A stretch of DNA of 64,000 nt from Maylandia zebra (lineage: Eukaryota; Chordata; Actinopteri; Cichliformes; Cichlidae), in assembly GCF_041146795.1 (NCBI RefSeq), contig NC_135185.1, forward strand, positions 24,436,529 through 24,500,528. The letters run 5' to 3'. Under the pieces are notes generated by a model that was given only the letters and a program-made list of their open reading frames with translations, did not search any database and was not told the DNA's origin. Of this stretch, positions 22,096 to 31,015 are shown piece by piece (within the stretch, counting starts at the first letter, position 1; each line of letters opens with the position of its first letter). A program made the translations under genes and the position numbers.

Positions 22096-24948
22096 TCACA
22101 ACAGCGCCTCCCGCGTACGAGACCAGACCCGACGGCAGCGCTGTAGATGATGCTGGACCGAGGGGACAGCAAGATCAGCCTCCTCCACCGGAAACAGGGG
22201 CGGCTGATAACCCAAAGAGGCCTCAAACGGTGACAACCCAGTAGCAGACGAAACCAAGGAGTTGTGGGCATATTCCACCCACGGCAGATACGAGGCCCAA
22301 GTCGCAGGGTTATGACAGGTCACACAGCGGAGCGCGGCCTCCAGCTCCTGATTTAAACGTTCCGTCTGGCCGTTCGTCTGAGGATGGTAACCAGAGCTCA
22401 GACAAGGCCTGGCCCCCAAAGCAGCGCAAAAAGAACCCCAAACCTGGGACGAGAACTGCGGACCCCTGTCCGAAACTATTTCCACAGGAATGCCATGAAG
22501 CCGAAAAACATGGTCCAACAACAACGTAGACGTCTCAGCCGCAGTGGGCAACTTCTCCAAAGCGACGAAATGAGCAGCCTTAGAAAACCGATCCACGACC
22601 GAGAGAATAGTGGTCTTCCCAGCCGAAACCGGGAGTCCCGTAACAAAATCCAGGGCGATGTGGGACCAAGGGCGATGAGGCGTAGACAACGGCTGCAACA
22701 GCCCAGCAGGACGGTGAGTACGCGACTTACACCTGGCACACACAGGGCACGCAGCCACATACTCCCGAACATCTTTATCCAGAGTGGCCCACCAAAAATG
22801 TCTCTTAACCATAGAAGTCGTCCTGCCCCTGCCCGGGTGACACGCAAACCTCGAAGCGTGCACCCATTCCAGTACCTTGGAGCGAGCAGCCGCGGGAACA
22901 AAACGCCGGTTAGGCGGTCCCGTGCCCGGATCCGGTTCCGTCCGGAGGCCCCGGTCGATGGCGTCCTCCACCTCCCAGGTAATAGCTCCCACCGTACAGC
23001 CGGCCGGAAGAATGGTGGAAAACTCCGCCGGACCCGTGTCAGAGTCAAACTGCCGAGAGAGGGCATCCGGTTTGGTGTTTCTGGAACCCGGGCGATAGGA
23101 AATGGAAAAGTTAAAACGTGCGAAAAACAGCGACCAACGAGCTTGACGTGCATTCAACCTCTTCGCACCGCGTAGGTACGTCAAGTTCTTATGATCCGTC
23201 CACACCAGGAACGGTAGCGCCGCGCCTTCCAGATGATGACGCCACTCCTCCAACGCCAACTTAACGGCAAGCAGCTCCCGGTCCCCCACATCATAGTTCC
23301 GTTCCGCTGGTGAAAGCCGCCGAGAGAAAAAGGCGCACGGCCGCAGCTTAGAGGAGGGGCCGGCACGTTGTGAAAGCACAGCCCCCACCCCCACATCAGA
23401 AGCATCCACCTCCACAATAAAAGCCTTAGACGGATCGGGTTGAGCGAGGATGGGCGCAGTAGAAAACAGATGTTTCAGCTCCGTGAATGCGCTGTCAGCT
23501 TCGGCGGACCAGCCGAACGGAAGCTTCGTAGAGGTAAGGCGTGTAAGCGGAGCCGCCACTAGACTGTAGTTCCTTATAAACCGACGATAGAAATTCGCAA
23601 ATCCCAAAAACCCCTGGAGTTGCTTGCGAGTAGAAGGCACAGGCCAGTCAGTGACCGCCTTCACCTTAGCCGGATCCGTCTTCACCTGCCCCCCTGCCAA
23701 GATGTATCCCAGGAAAGAGACCGATGTCAAATGAAACTCACATTTCTCAGCCTTGGCATACAGTCTGTTTTCCAAGAGGCGTTGAAGGACAGCACGGACA
23801 TGTGAATGATGCTCAGCCAAAGACTTAGAAAAAATAAGAATGTCATCTAAATAGACGAACACAAAACGGTCGAGGAAATCCCGCAGGACGTCATTTATTA
23901 GGGCCTGAAACACCGCTGGAGCGTTCGTTAAACCGAAAGGCATAACGAGATACTCGAAATGACCCAGGGGGGTGTTAAACGCGGTCTTCCACTCGTCTCC
24001 CTGACGGACTCGCACCAAATGATAAGCATTGCGAAGATCTAACTTAGTGAACACCGTGGCACCCTGTAGCGATTCAACAGCGGAGCTAATGAGTGGCAAG
24101 GGATACTTATTTTTAACAGTGACGTCATTCAAGCCCCTGAAATCAATACACGGCCGAAGAGACCCATCCTTCTTGTCTACAAAAAAAACCCCCGCCGCCA
24201 CGGGGGACGAAGACGGACGGATTAACCCAGCCGCTAATGAATCCCTAATATACTCCTCCATCGCAGCACGTTCAGGCCTAGAGATACTATATAACCGGCT
24301 CTTGGGCAGGGACGCTCCGGGGAGCAAATCAATCGCACAGTCATAAGGGCGATGGGGCGGTAGGGACTGCGCTTTGATCTTACTGAATACCTCCCGCAAA
24401 TCATGATACTCAGGCGGCACCCCTGAGAGATCGGGGACATATTCGTCAGTCCCCGTAACCTCCCCCGGGCCGGGAAAACGGGCGGAAGTCAGACAATTGG
24501 AGTGGCAAAAAGGGCTCCAGCTGACAACCCTTTGCCCCTCCCAATCCAAGTGCGGATTGTGTAAGCACAGCCAGGGATAACCCAAAGTGAGCGGAGTATC
24601 AGGTGAATCGAGGACAAAAAAGGTGAGTTTTTCCCTATGATTCCCCGAAGTGCACAGTGACACTGGACCAGTGCGAAAAGAAATTCTAGTGAAAACCTGG
24701 TTATTAATCGCTTTAACTGGAATGGGCGGCTCAAGGCGCACGAGCGGAACGCCTAATCGTTCAGCGAGATCGAGACTAATTAAATTCTGTTCAGAACCAG
24801 AATCTAATAAGGCTGTGCACGAATGAGTACTCTGTAGCATCTCCAAGGTGACAGGGAGTTGTAAACGGGGTTTCTGACCAGAATTCGAACCGCCCACCCG
24901 TATCCCCGATTCTACCGGCGGGCGACACCTTTTCCCTCCTTCGGGCAT
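22096..24948 (-). CDS. pol: pol polyprotein: protease, RT, RNase H, integrase
   Basis: 950 codons in the -1 frame relative to gag, overlapping its end by 37 bases. Protease active site DSG at about residues 49-51. Reverse transcriptase has KLDLRNAYH (about 302-310) and the YLDD catalytic box (366-369). RNase H has the VDASD Asp near 515, an RELLA Glu near 558 and TDHKNL near 584. Integrase has the H-H-C-C zinc finger (about 697-740) and catalytic D767, D827 and E863. The frame ends at a TGA before the GPY/F-chromodomain part, so this copy's integrase is cut short. An ATG at 24946-24948 exists, but translation is expected by frameshift from gag. Closest familiar relatives are fish sushi-type elements. 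Confidence 0.95.
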   Translation of the reverse strand: MPEGGKRCRPPVESGIRVGGSNSGQKPRLQLPVTLEMLQSTHSCTALLDSGSEQNLISLDLAERLGVPLVRLEPPIPVKAINNQVFTRISFRTGPVSLCTSGNHREKLTFFVLDSPDTPLTLGYPWLCLHNPHLDWEGQRVVSWSPFCHSNCLTSARFPGPGEVTGTDEYVPDLSGVPPEYHDLREVFSKIKAQSLPPHRPYDCAIDLLPGASLPKSRLYSISRPERAAMEEYIRDSLAAGLIRPSSSPVAAGVFFVDKKDGSLRPCIDFRGLNDVTVKNKYPLPLISSAVESLQGATVFTKLDLRNAYHLVRVRQGDEWKTAFNTPLGHFEYLVMPFGLTNAPAVFQALINDVLRDFLDRFVFVYLDDILIFSKSLAEHHSHVRAVLQRLLENRLYAKAEKCEFHLTSVSFLGYILAGGQVKTDPAKVKAVTDWPVPSTRKQLQGFLGFANFYRRFIRNYSLVAAPLTRLTSTKLPFGWSAEADSAFTELKHLFSTAPILAQPDPSKAFIVEVDASDVGVGAVLSQRAGPSSKLRPCAFFSRRLSPAERNYDVGDRELLAVKLALEEWRHHLEGAALPFLVWTDHKNLTYLRGAKRLNARQARWSLFFARFNFSISYRPGSRNTKPDALSRQFDSDTGPAEFSTILPAGCTVGAITWEVEDAIDRGLRTEPDPGTGPPNRRFVPAAARSKVLEWVHASRFACHPGRGRTTSMVKRHFWWATLDKDVREYVAACPVCARCKSRTHRPAGLLQPLSTPHRPWSHIALDFVTGLPVSAGKTTILSVVDRFSKAAHFVALEKLPTAAETSTLLLDHVFRLHGIPVEIVSDRGPQFSSQVWGSFCAALGARPCLSSGYHPQTNGQTERLNQELEAALRCVTCHNPATWASYLPWVEYAHNSLVSSATGLSPFEASLGYQPPLFPVEEADLAVPSVQHHLQRCRRVWSRTREALL

Positions 24949-25955
24949 GCAGCAATCAAGTGTTCCAGCGAGCCACAGTAAAAACAGGCATGAGCCCGAC
25001 GCCGCCGCTCCCTCTCCTCCGGTGTCAACCGTGACCGGCCAATCTGCATAGGCTCCGGCTCGGGATCAGTGACGTAAGCCGAGGCGACAAACTCATGCGA
25101 GTCCACAGTCGGAGGCGGCGACGGTGACGTACCAGGAAACGAGCGCGGTAAACGGCGCTGGGATTTGTAGTTCCTGTCCCTCTCCCTGTCACGCAACCTG
25201 TTGTCAATGCGAAGGGAGAGGGACGCCAGTTCCTCAAAAGATTTTGGCTCATCACGGGAGGCAAGCTGGTCTTTCATACCCTCGTTCAATGCCCGGAAAA
25301 ACACCCCACGCAGAGCGTCGTCAGGCCAACTGGTTTCGGCGGCAGCAGTACGAAAATCAATCAAAAAATCAGCAACCCTCTGACGGCCCTGGCGAAGATC
25401 CAGCAGCCTCTGCGCAGAACTACCCTCAGAAATGGGGTGCGCAAACGTTTTCTGGAATTCCCCCAAAAACACCTCATAAGAACAGGTTAACAAAGGATTC
25501 TTCGATAGATACGCCTCCGCCCATTTAAGTGCACGATTACGCAGTTTACCCACCAAATAAGATATCTTATTAGAATCCGCAACAAATGTGCGCGGAGAAC
25601 GACCGAAAACAAGGTCAACCTGAAGCAAAAACCCGCTACAACTCCCTGGATCCCCTGAGAATGGTTCGGGCTCCGGGGACGTAGCATCACGGAAAGCTGA
25701 TGTAGGTGGAGATGCAACGGCAACAGGTTGAGGCAGAGGAGCTGGTGTACCGGAGTCTTGGCCCGCGGGGCCCGAGGCGGAACCAGCAGCAGTAGAAATA
25801 TCAGTTTGTAGAGCCTGGAGGGTCTCAAGTATTTTAGTTTGACCATCTCTAAGAGTCTGCTGCTGGGCTAACAGGAACTGAATAGATTGTTCATGACTTC
25901 CTAATATCGCCCCCTGCCTCTGAATGGCTGACCGTTCCGCGTCTGCTGAGTCCAT
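24912..25955 (-). CDS. gag: gag protein of the sushi-type element
   Basis: 347 codons from ATG at 25953-25955. An N-terminal glutamine-rich, probably coiled-coil stretch is followed by a capsid-like central domain (the [18 protein letters not shown] region is typical of retrotransposon gag). A CCHC zinc knuckle lies at about C324, C327, H332 and C337. It forms the particle and binds the RNA. It ends at TAG (24912-24914), just after a GGGAAAA slip site. Intact. Confidence 0.93.
   Translation of the reverse strand: MDSADAERSAIQRQGAILGSHEQSIQFLLAQQQTLRDGQTKILETLQALQTDISTAAGSASGPAGQDSGTPAPLPQPVAVASPPTSAFRDATSPEPEPFSGDPGSCSGFLLQVDLVFGRSPRTFVADSNKISYLVGKLRNRALKWAEAYLSKNPLLTCSYEVFLGEFQKTFAHPISEGSSAQRLLDLRQGRQRVADFLIDFRTAAAETSWPDDALRGVFFRALNEGMKDQLASRDEPKSFEELASLSLRIDNRLRDRERDRNYKSQRRLPRSFPGTSPSPPPTVDSHEFVASAYVTDPEPEPMQIGRSRLTPEERERRRRAHACFYCGSLEHLIAACPKEGKGVARR
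24930..24936 (-). promoter_or_regulatory. -1 ribosomal frameshift heptamer GGGAAAA
   Basis: On the minus strand, G GGA AAA stands in the gag zero frame (last base of GAG, then GGA AAA), fitting the X XXY YYZ rule, 15 bases before the gag stop codon (24912-24914). Pol is exactly in the -1 frame. Confidence 0.75.
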
Positions 25956-25963
25956 AACTGCTG

Positions 25964-25975
25964 GCCAGATTCTAC
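25964..25975 (-). promoter_or_regulatory. Primer-binding site, probable self-priming type
   Basis: The bases after the 5' LTR (minus strand) read GTAGAATCTGGC, with no obvious tRNA 3'-end complement at the LTR edge. AGAATCTGGC is the exact complement of GCCAGATTCT inside the LTR (minus strand, 26574 down to 26565), as expected for Tf1/sushi-type self-priming. Confidence 0.55.
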
Positions 25976-26720
25976 TGTTACGGCCGGGACCGTTTCAGAC
26001 GAGTGACAGGACTCAAACGCAAGACGCCGAACAGCTCGAAAATATATTTTAAGAATAATGTTTAATGTGCACACAAAATATTCATAAACAAAAGGTGAGC
26101 GTAGACGTTAACTAAATAATGATCTGGTCCGGGTCCGGGGATTGGACTGGAAAGCAAGTCACAAAAGGTCCAGGAAAAGGTCGGGGTCACTGTAACAGAA
26201 TGCAAATGTTCAAAACATAGATAAGGAGGCATATGAATATGTTGTTTGGCTCAAAATCCTCCTTCGTACTGTGTACTTGCCAACGGAGGTCGGAGATGAC
26301 ATAGAGGGGGAGTAATCCGGGTGTGTAAATCCAAAAACTCCTGGCGTGGAGGCAGAGAGGCAGGTAGGTAGTTTTGGTGGTAGCCTGAGGGACTGCCAGA
26401 AGGTCCAGCATCCAAGTAGAAGCTCTTCGCCAGGGGTTTAACAGTTAGGTGTAGCTGAAAAAGGGAGGCGCACAAAAAACAAACATACAGTGAAGCAAAG
26501 GTGATTCACAAAAAAACACGTAAGGAAATTATGGTGGTGGCCTGCACTGACTGATGTTTAGCAGAGAATCTGGCGAAGAGAGATTGAGAACGCTGGCCTT
26601 ATGAGTCCCCCGGCTAATTACCCACAGATGTCAACGATCAGCAAAAACACTGAGGCCCCTCCCAGGGGTGGAGACGCCGGCTCGGAGGGAGACACACTGG
26701 CACACACCCGGACCATGACA
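25976..26720 (-). repeat. 5' LTR of the sushi-type element, with promoter
   Basis: Same 745 bases as the other LTR. On the minus strand, CATAAGG at about 26598-26604 is TATA-like and lies 25-30 bases before the GCCAGATTCT segment at 26574, which is the predicted transcript start. Confidence 0.9.
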
Positions 26721-26725
26721 ATTTT

Positions 26726-27100
26726 ATGTTCTCAGTTCAGTTAGATTTCTGTTTTCTAACATCCAGCAATAAAGCTGAGATTTTTGAGTTAACGTTTGCC
26801 TCCAAGTGTCTGCGCATTGGGCCCTCCTTACCACCACTCCTGCCTGCACATCAGCCTTCATATAACACTATTAGTAAACGCTTCAGTTTTCTGTGTATAT
26901 GTCCTATTAGGCTTGAACACCTATTTTTCTTTTCTTTTTTGAATTGGCACCATTTTTCTTACACAACACAGCAACAATGCAACCATGTTGTGATTTGTTA
27001 CAGTTTTGGAAATAAAAAACACCTGGAATTATAGAAAGCAAAAATCTCAAACTTGTTAAAAACAACGTCACTAATTTATCTAATAAGTAGTAGAAAGAGA
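26726..27100. other. Non-coding host or old LTR DNA
   Basis: No gene. CAATAAAGC at 26767-26775 and a CTGCGCATTGGGCCCTCC-type stretch hint that this was an older LTR into which the sushi-type element inserted. Confidence 0.3.
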
Positions 27101-27560
27101 ATAAATTAACAGAAAATAAATAGTATACACTTCATGTATTCTTAATTCAATTATTCTGGAGATAATTGCTGCAAGACAAATGAGTTATACTTGACACAAT
27201 TAGTACAATTAGTAAAAGAATGAAGACAAAATGTTGATTCTTCAGCAACAACTAACGATACAAGCAGCAGAATCACCACAAACCTGTTGCATTTAGTAGT
27301 TTAATGAAGTAGGAATCACATGCATCATTAAGTGACTATACTCTATGGCAAAAGATGTATATAGTTTTATCATTTTTTATCATAATAAATATCAAGACTT
27401 TTGATAAGACCTGTGACACATCTCATAAGAGTAACAATCAGAAAAAGCAGATTCCCAAAATACTGGAAAAACGAAGCAGTTCCACCAGTTTTAAAAGCAG
27501 GAGAGCATGTTTTGGTATGTATCCTTGGCTCTAAAGACATTTCCCTTCTCTGCTAAACAA
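27100..27560 (-). repeat. 3'-flank block of a ghost receptor unit
   Basis: 27110-27250 matches 16075-16115 and 5420-5530. 27410-27530 matches 16290-16400. These blocks lie downstream of receptor coding exons elsewhere, but none is present above this one. Confidence 0.6.
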
Positions 27561-28260
27561 TAGAGTGAGTGTTCTCCAAAGACAAAAACTTAGCCTGCGG
27601 TTTTCTTCTTGTTTTCCTTCTTTTTCCTGTAGTTGTAGTAAAAACGTAGCAGTGCTCAGTTTGAATTTACTGTTCTTACTGTATTTATTAGAAAAACAAA
27701 CTTATTTCTGTTTGTTTTTCTCTAGAGCTCTACGAGCTTTCCATTCTCTATTACTGACAAATATAAAAAAGGGACAAAGGGATGGCAACTTTTTTGTGTG
27801 CTACTTGTTACTGTTTAGCATTTAAATATATTAAATTACTGATATTTACAACACAGATTTGCTGCTGCTTAAGAGAATTTAAATTAAATGCTTAAAGATC
27901 TCTTTATCATATGTGTATGCCTGTTAGTGTAAAGTTTCTTTTTGTATTTGGATGTAGCGTGTCAAAAAACACCAAACATGTTGAGACAAATCCAGATAAC
28001 AGTCTTCAGCCTGGATGGTGACAGATTACATTGGGCGTAATCTGTGATCGTCTCAACTGTTCTTGGATTTGTCAAAATCGTCTCTGCTGGTAAGTTAACT
28101 GAAGACGTTTTGCTTTTCAGAATGTTTCTACAATTTATCATTTAATACTATGATGTAGAAAACACTGTCAATGAAGAACAATGATTTACAGTTTTTAAAT
28201 TTTAATCAACCTATCAACTATTTTGACTACTGAGAACAGAGGTGAAAACACAATAAAGTA
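27560..28260 (-). other. Intron-like remainder of the ghost receptor unit
   Basis: 27960-28120 retains words of the receptor-unit intron (AACATGTTGAGACAAA, GGTAAGTTAACTGAAGA) also found at 4100-4235, 38880-38930 and 52695-52740. I find no coding-exon homology between 27560 and 28260. Confidence 0.45.
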
Positions 28261-28450
28261 CAAAGTAAGACAAATTAAGCATACGACCTGTAACGTTGTC
28301 TGTCTCTGTCTTTGGCTTTCTTAACTTAAAGGAGAAAGTAATCTGATATTAAAGTGATGCCAGACAAGGAATATGCTAGCTGAATCCCTCTATCAGCACC
28401 TCTTTCACTCTTCAGTGAGCCCTTCTCTATTTTTTCCTCATGTGCGTCTC
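28261..28450 (-). promoter_or_regulatory. Orphan 5'-exon/promoter block
   Basis: Shares with the blocks at 4.4, 39.1, 48.0 and 52.9 kb the intron-start word (AAATTAAGCATAC) and the promoter core (AACTTAAAGGAGAAAG, ATATTAAAGTGATG). The exon portion itself is shortened. No receptor exon follows on the minus strand. Confidence 0.55.
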
Positions 28451-28586
28451 TTTGCTATATTTATTTCTCGAGGTAGTTTCCCATGTTCACTTTACTCACT
28501 TGGAGATCTAAATAAAGTTTTCTGTCACTGACCTAACACAGGTGGGTTTTTTTTTTATAAGACGCTGTCAGACTCTAACACATGGT

Positions 28587-29968
28587 CAAAAGGAGCTATA
28601 ACTTTCTTTTTGTAGCTGCTTGTAGCGAGACCCCAGAAGCAGCTACAAAAAGAAAGTTATAGCTTGCCTTCAAGACTTTGAAAAGGACTAAATCATATCA
28701 TCGCCTTTACCCAGGGGATGCCATACCCTGCATTTATGGACTTCCTAAAATCCACAAGGAAGCTGTCCCACTCAGACCCATAGTCAGTAGCATAAACTCC
28801 ACTTACAACATTGCAAAACACCTTGCTACCATCCTTACTCCTCTCGTGGGGAACACCCCACACCACATCAAGAACTCCACCGACTTCACCGACAAGGTCC
28901 AGAAACTTACCCTGGATCCAGATGAAACCATGGTGTCCTTTGATGTAGTCTCTCTCTTCACTTGCATACCCACCACGGAGGCAGTGGAGACTGTCAGAAA
29001 ACAACTACAAGAAGACAGCTCCTTAGAAGACAGGACCAACTTTACACCCGATCAGATCTGCACACTGTTAGACCTCTGCCTCACCACTACATATTTCAAA
29101 TACAACGAAGGCTTTTACAGACAAAAACATGGCTGTGCCATGGGCTCCCCTGTGTCACCTATTGTAGCCAACCTTTACATGGAGGAAGTGGAAAGGAAGG
29201 CTCTTGGCTCTTTCAAAGGAAGAGTACCCAGCCACTGGTACAGATATGTAGACGACATCTGGGTCAAAACTCCTAAACACAAACTTAACAATGTGGTGTA
29301 TGCTGTACAGTGCAGCGAGGAATGCTCAGACCTCTACATTGGAGAGACCAAACAGCCACTTCACAAGCGCATGGCACAACATAGAAGAGCCACCTCCACG
29401 GGACAAGACTCAGCAGTCCATCTGCATCTTAAGGATAAAGGACACTCTTTCGAGGATGCCAATGTTCACATTTTGGACAGAGAGGACAGATGGTTTGAAA
29501 GAGGAGTGAAAGAAGCCATCTATGTCCACTGTGAGCGACCATCTTTGAACAGAGGCGGTGGTTTACGACACCAACTCTCTGCCATCTATAATCCAGTTTT
29601 GAGATCCCTTCCCAGACGCCTTAACACCCACTCACATCCTGGGCCAGCTGACCTCAGGAAATCGCATGATAAGGTGGGGTCAGGTTTCACAATGAGCTCA
29701 CCCGAAACCCTGGCTGATTGGGACCCACACCCGTGTTCACACCTTGGCTCATGTGATTAGAGGATCATCAGGGGGTCCTTTGGTCCCTCTTTGGGGGAAA
29801 ACTCCCACTGGGTTTAAATCTGGGACTCCCCACCATTTGACCTTAGAACTGAAGAAGCTTCTCGGATGAGAGGTGAAACGTCTTCAAGCAACTTAAAGAA
29901 GTCCAGACGCTTTTCTTTGCAAGCTACTTTGACTACAATGACCTGGATGACTGAGAACCTTCACAGAC
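28587..29968 (+). mobile_element. Penelope-like element, internally deleted, with 15-bp target duplication
   Basis: The 15-base word ACTCTAACACATGGT flanks the element exactly (28572-28586 and 29969-29983). The 5' end carries a perfect hairpin: 28-nt arms at 28594-28621 and 28637-28664 with a 15-nt loop. One ORF joins RT and GIY-YIG parts. The 3' end carries the GGTGAAACGTCTTCAAG segment found in many fish Penelope copies. At 1.38 kb it is much shorter than full-length Penelope elements. Confidence 0.9.
28678..29760 (+). CDS. Penelope RT fused by deletion to its GIY-YIG endonuclease
   Basis: 360 codons. From the N-terminal side: YGLPKIHK and PLRPIVS (RT), FDVVSLFT (motif A Asp), GCAMGSPVSP (motif B) and YRYVDDIWV (motif C). 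Within ten residues the frame enters NNVVYAVQCS and DLYIGETKQPLHKRM, which is the start of the GIY-YIG nuclease, through VKEAIYVHCERPSLNRGG. The RT thumb and linker normally between these domains are missing, yet the frame is kept. The upstream RT N terminus is also absent; the first codon is AAA-adjacent, not a clear start. An active enzyme is unlikely. Confidence 0.88.
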   Translation: MKRTKSYHRLYPGDAIPCIYGLPKIHKEAVPLRPIVSSINSTYNIAKHLATILTPLVGNTPHHIKNSTDFTDKVQKLTLDPDETMVSFDVVSLFTCIPTTEAVETVRKQLQEDSSLEDRTNFTPDQICTLLDLCLTTTYFKYNEGFYRQKHGCAMGSPVSPIVANLYMEEVERKALGSFKGRVPSHWYRYVDDIWVKTPKHKLNNVVYAVQCSEECSDLYIGETKQPLHKRMAQHRRATSTGQDSAVHLHLKDKGHSFEDANVHILDREDRWFERGVKEAIYVHCERPSLNRGGGLRHQLSAIYNPVLRSLPRRLNTHSHPGPADLRKSHDKVGSGFTMSSPETLADWDPHPCSHLGSCD

Positions 29969-29983
29969 ACTCTAACACATGGT

Positions 29984-30368
29984 TTGGACACATGTTTAAA
30001 AAGAAATACAGGCCTGGTTACACAGCTTGTCACATATAGGAAGCACAAATGACTTAAAAAAGTACTGGTTGCACCAGTTTTGCAACAGAGCAGTTACTAC
30101 CACCATATTAACAAACAATGGGTGATTGTTAGTTTGACTCATTTATTCAAAGGAAAGAGCCATTTGTCAATTAAAAAATAATAAAAATAATCACCTGCAG
30201 AAAAATAAATTGAGGATTAACCCTTTCAAGCTCACCATAGAACCAAGTCTGCCAGAACTTATCTTTACATTTTTACATGCTGTAGTGTACATTTTTTGAG
30301 CATTTCAAATTGCTATACATCAATACAACCACTATATCCTAAATTTTAAGTCCATAGTAACTACATAA
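29984..30368. other. Intergenic, nothing recognised
   Basis: No ORF or repeat that I can support. Confidence 0.35.
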
Positions 30369-31015
30369 TGTCACGGTGGGGTGCACCAGTGTGTTTGTTA
30401 GAGCGGACCCGAAAGCAGACACTGAAGGAAGGAGCTGGTTGCAAACAGAAGGCGAGCCTTTATTTCGGCTGAAAACATGAAACTATGAAACCCCAAGAAA
30501 AACGATGAAAAACTATGACCGACTATGATAACAAAAGACTATGACTATGACTCAGACTGTGACTGGAACTGTGACTAGATGACATGAAGGAAATTGGCAG
30601 ATGTCCTGACAATGAACAGTAAGAGACAAATGACTTAAATACACACATGAGGTGATCAGGGGAAGTGAGATAAAGAGCTGACCAGGATGAACATAATGAT
30701 GCACAGGAAATGTAAACTAAAACACAAACACATAGAAACTGGACTTTCAAAATAAACAGGAAAACATGACAAGACGCAGCCATGACAGCATTAACCAGGC
30801 AGACCAGAAACATGACAGATAAGACACAGTAATCAACAAGGGGAACTTTAACACATGGGAAGATGACCCAAAGGAGACCTACTAAACAATGAACAATAAC
30901 TACAACTAAGGAACCTAGGATCTAATGGCAAAAGGACTAACTATAAACAATGAATATCAAAATACAAGAAAACACAAAGCGCTGGGTCATATGGGGACAG
31001 TCAGATGCACGGACT
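30369..31015 (-). repeat. Probable solo LTR, eroded at one end
   Basis: Begins TGTCACGGTGGGG and ends near GCTGGGTCATATGGGGAC, parallel to the better-preserved solo LTR at 41773-42375 (CGCTGGGTC / TGCTGGGTC near the end). TTTATT at 30460 would be its poly(A) signal on the minus strand. A target duplication is not clear. Confidence 0.5.

Larger units (their letters stand above)
20830..26720 (-). mobile_element. Complete sushi-type Ty3/gypsy chromovirus retrotransposon
   Basis: Two 745-bp LTRs (20830-21574 and 25976-26720), each beginning TGTTACGG and ending CATGACA on plus, look identical by eye. A 5-bp duplication ATTTT flanks the element (20825-20829, 26721-26725). Coding order on the minus strand is gag, protease, RT, RNase H, integrase with chromodomain. 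A purine tract lies at the 3' LTR and a primer site at the 5' LTR. Identical LTRs imply a very recent insertion. One in-frame TGA in the integrase region is the only visible break. The host sequence on either side (with CAATAAAGCTGAG at 26768) may itself be an older LTR. Confidence 0.95.

Noticed and set aside
22384-23175. Plus-strand ORF of 263 codons across the pol gene
   Set aside because: Antisense shadow of pol; basic, low-complexity and without family motifs.
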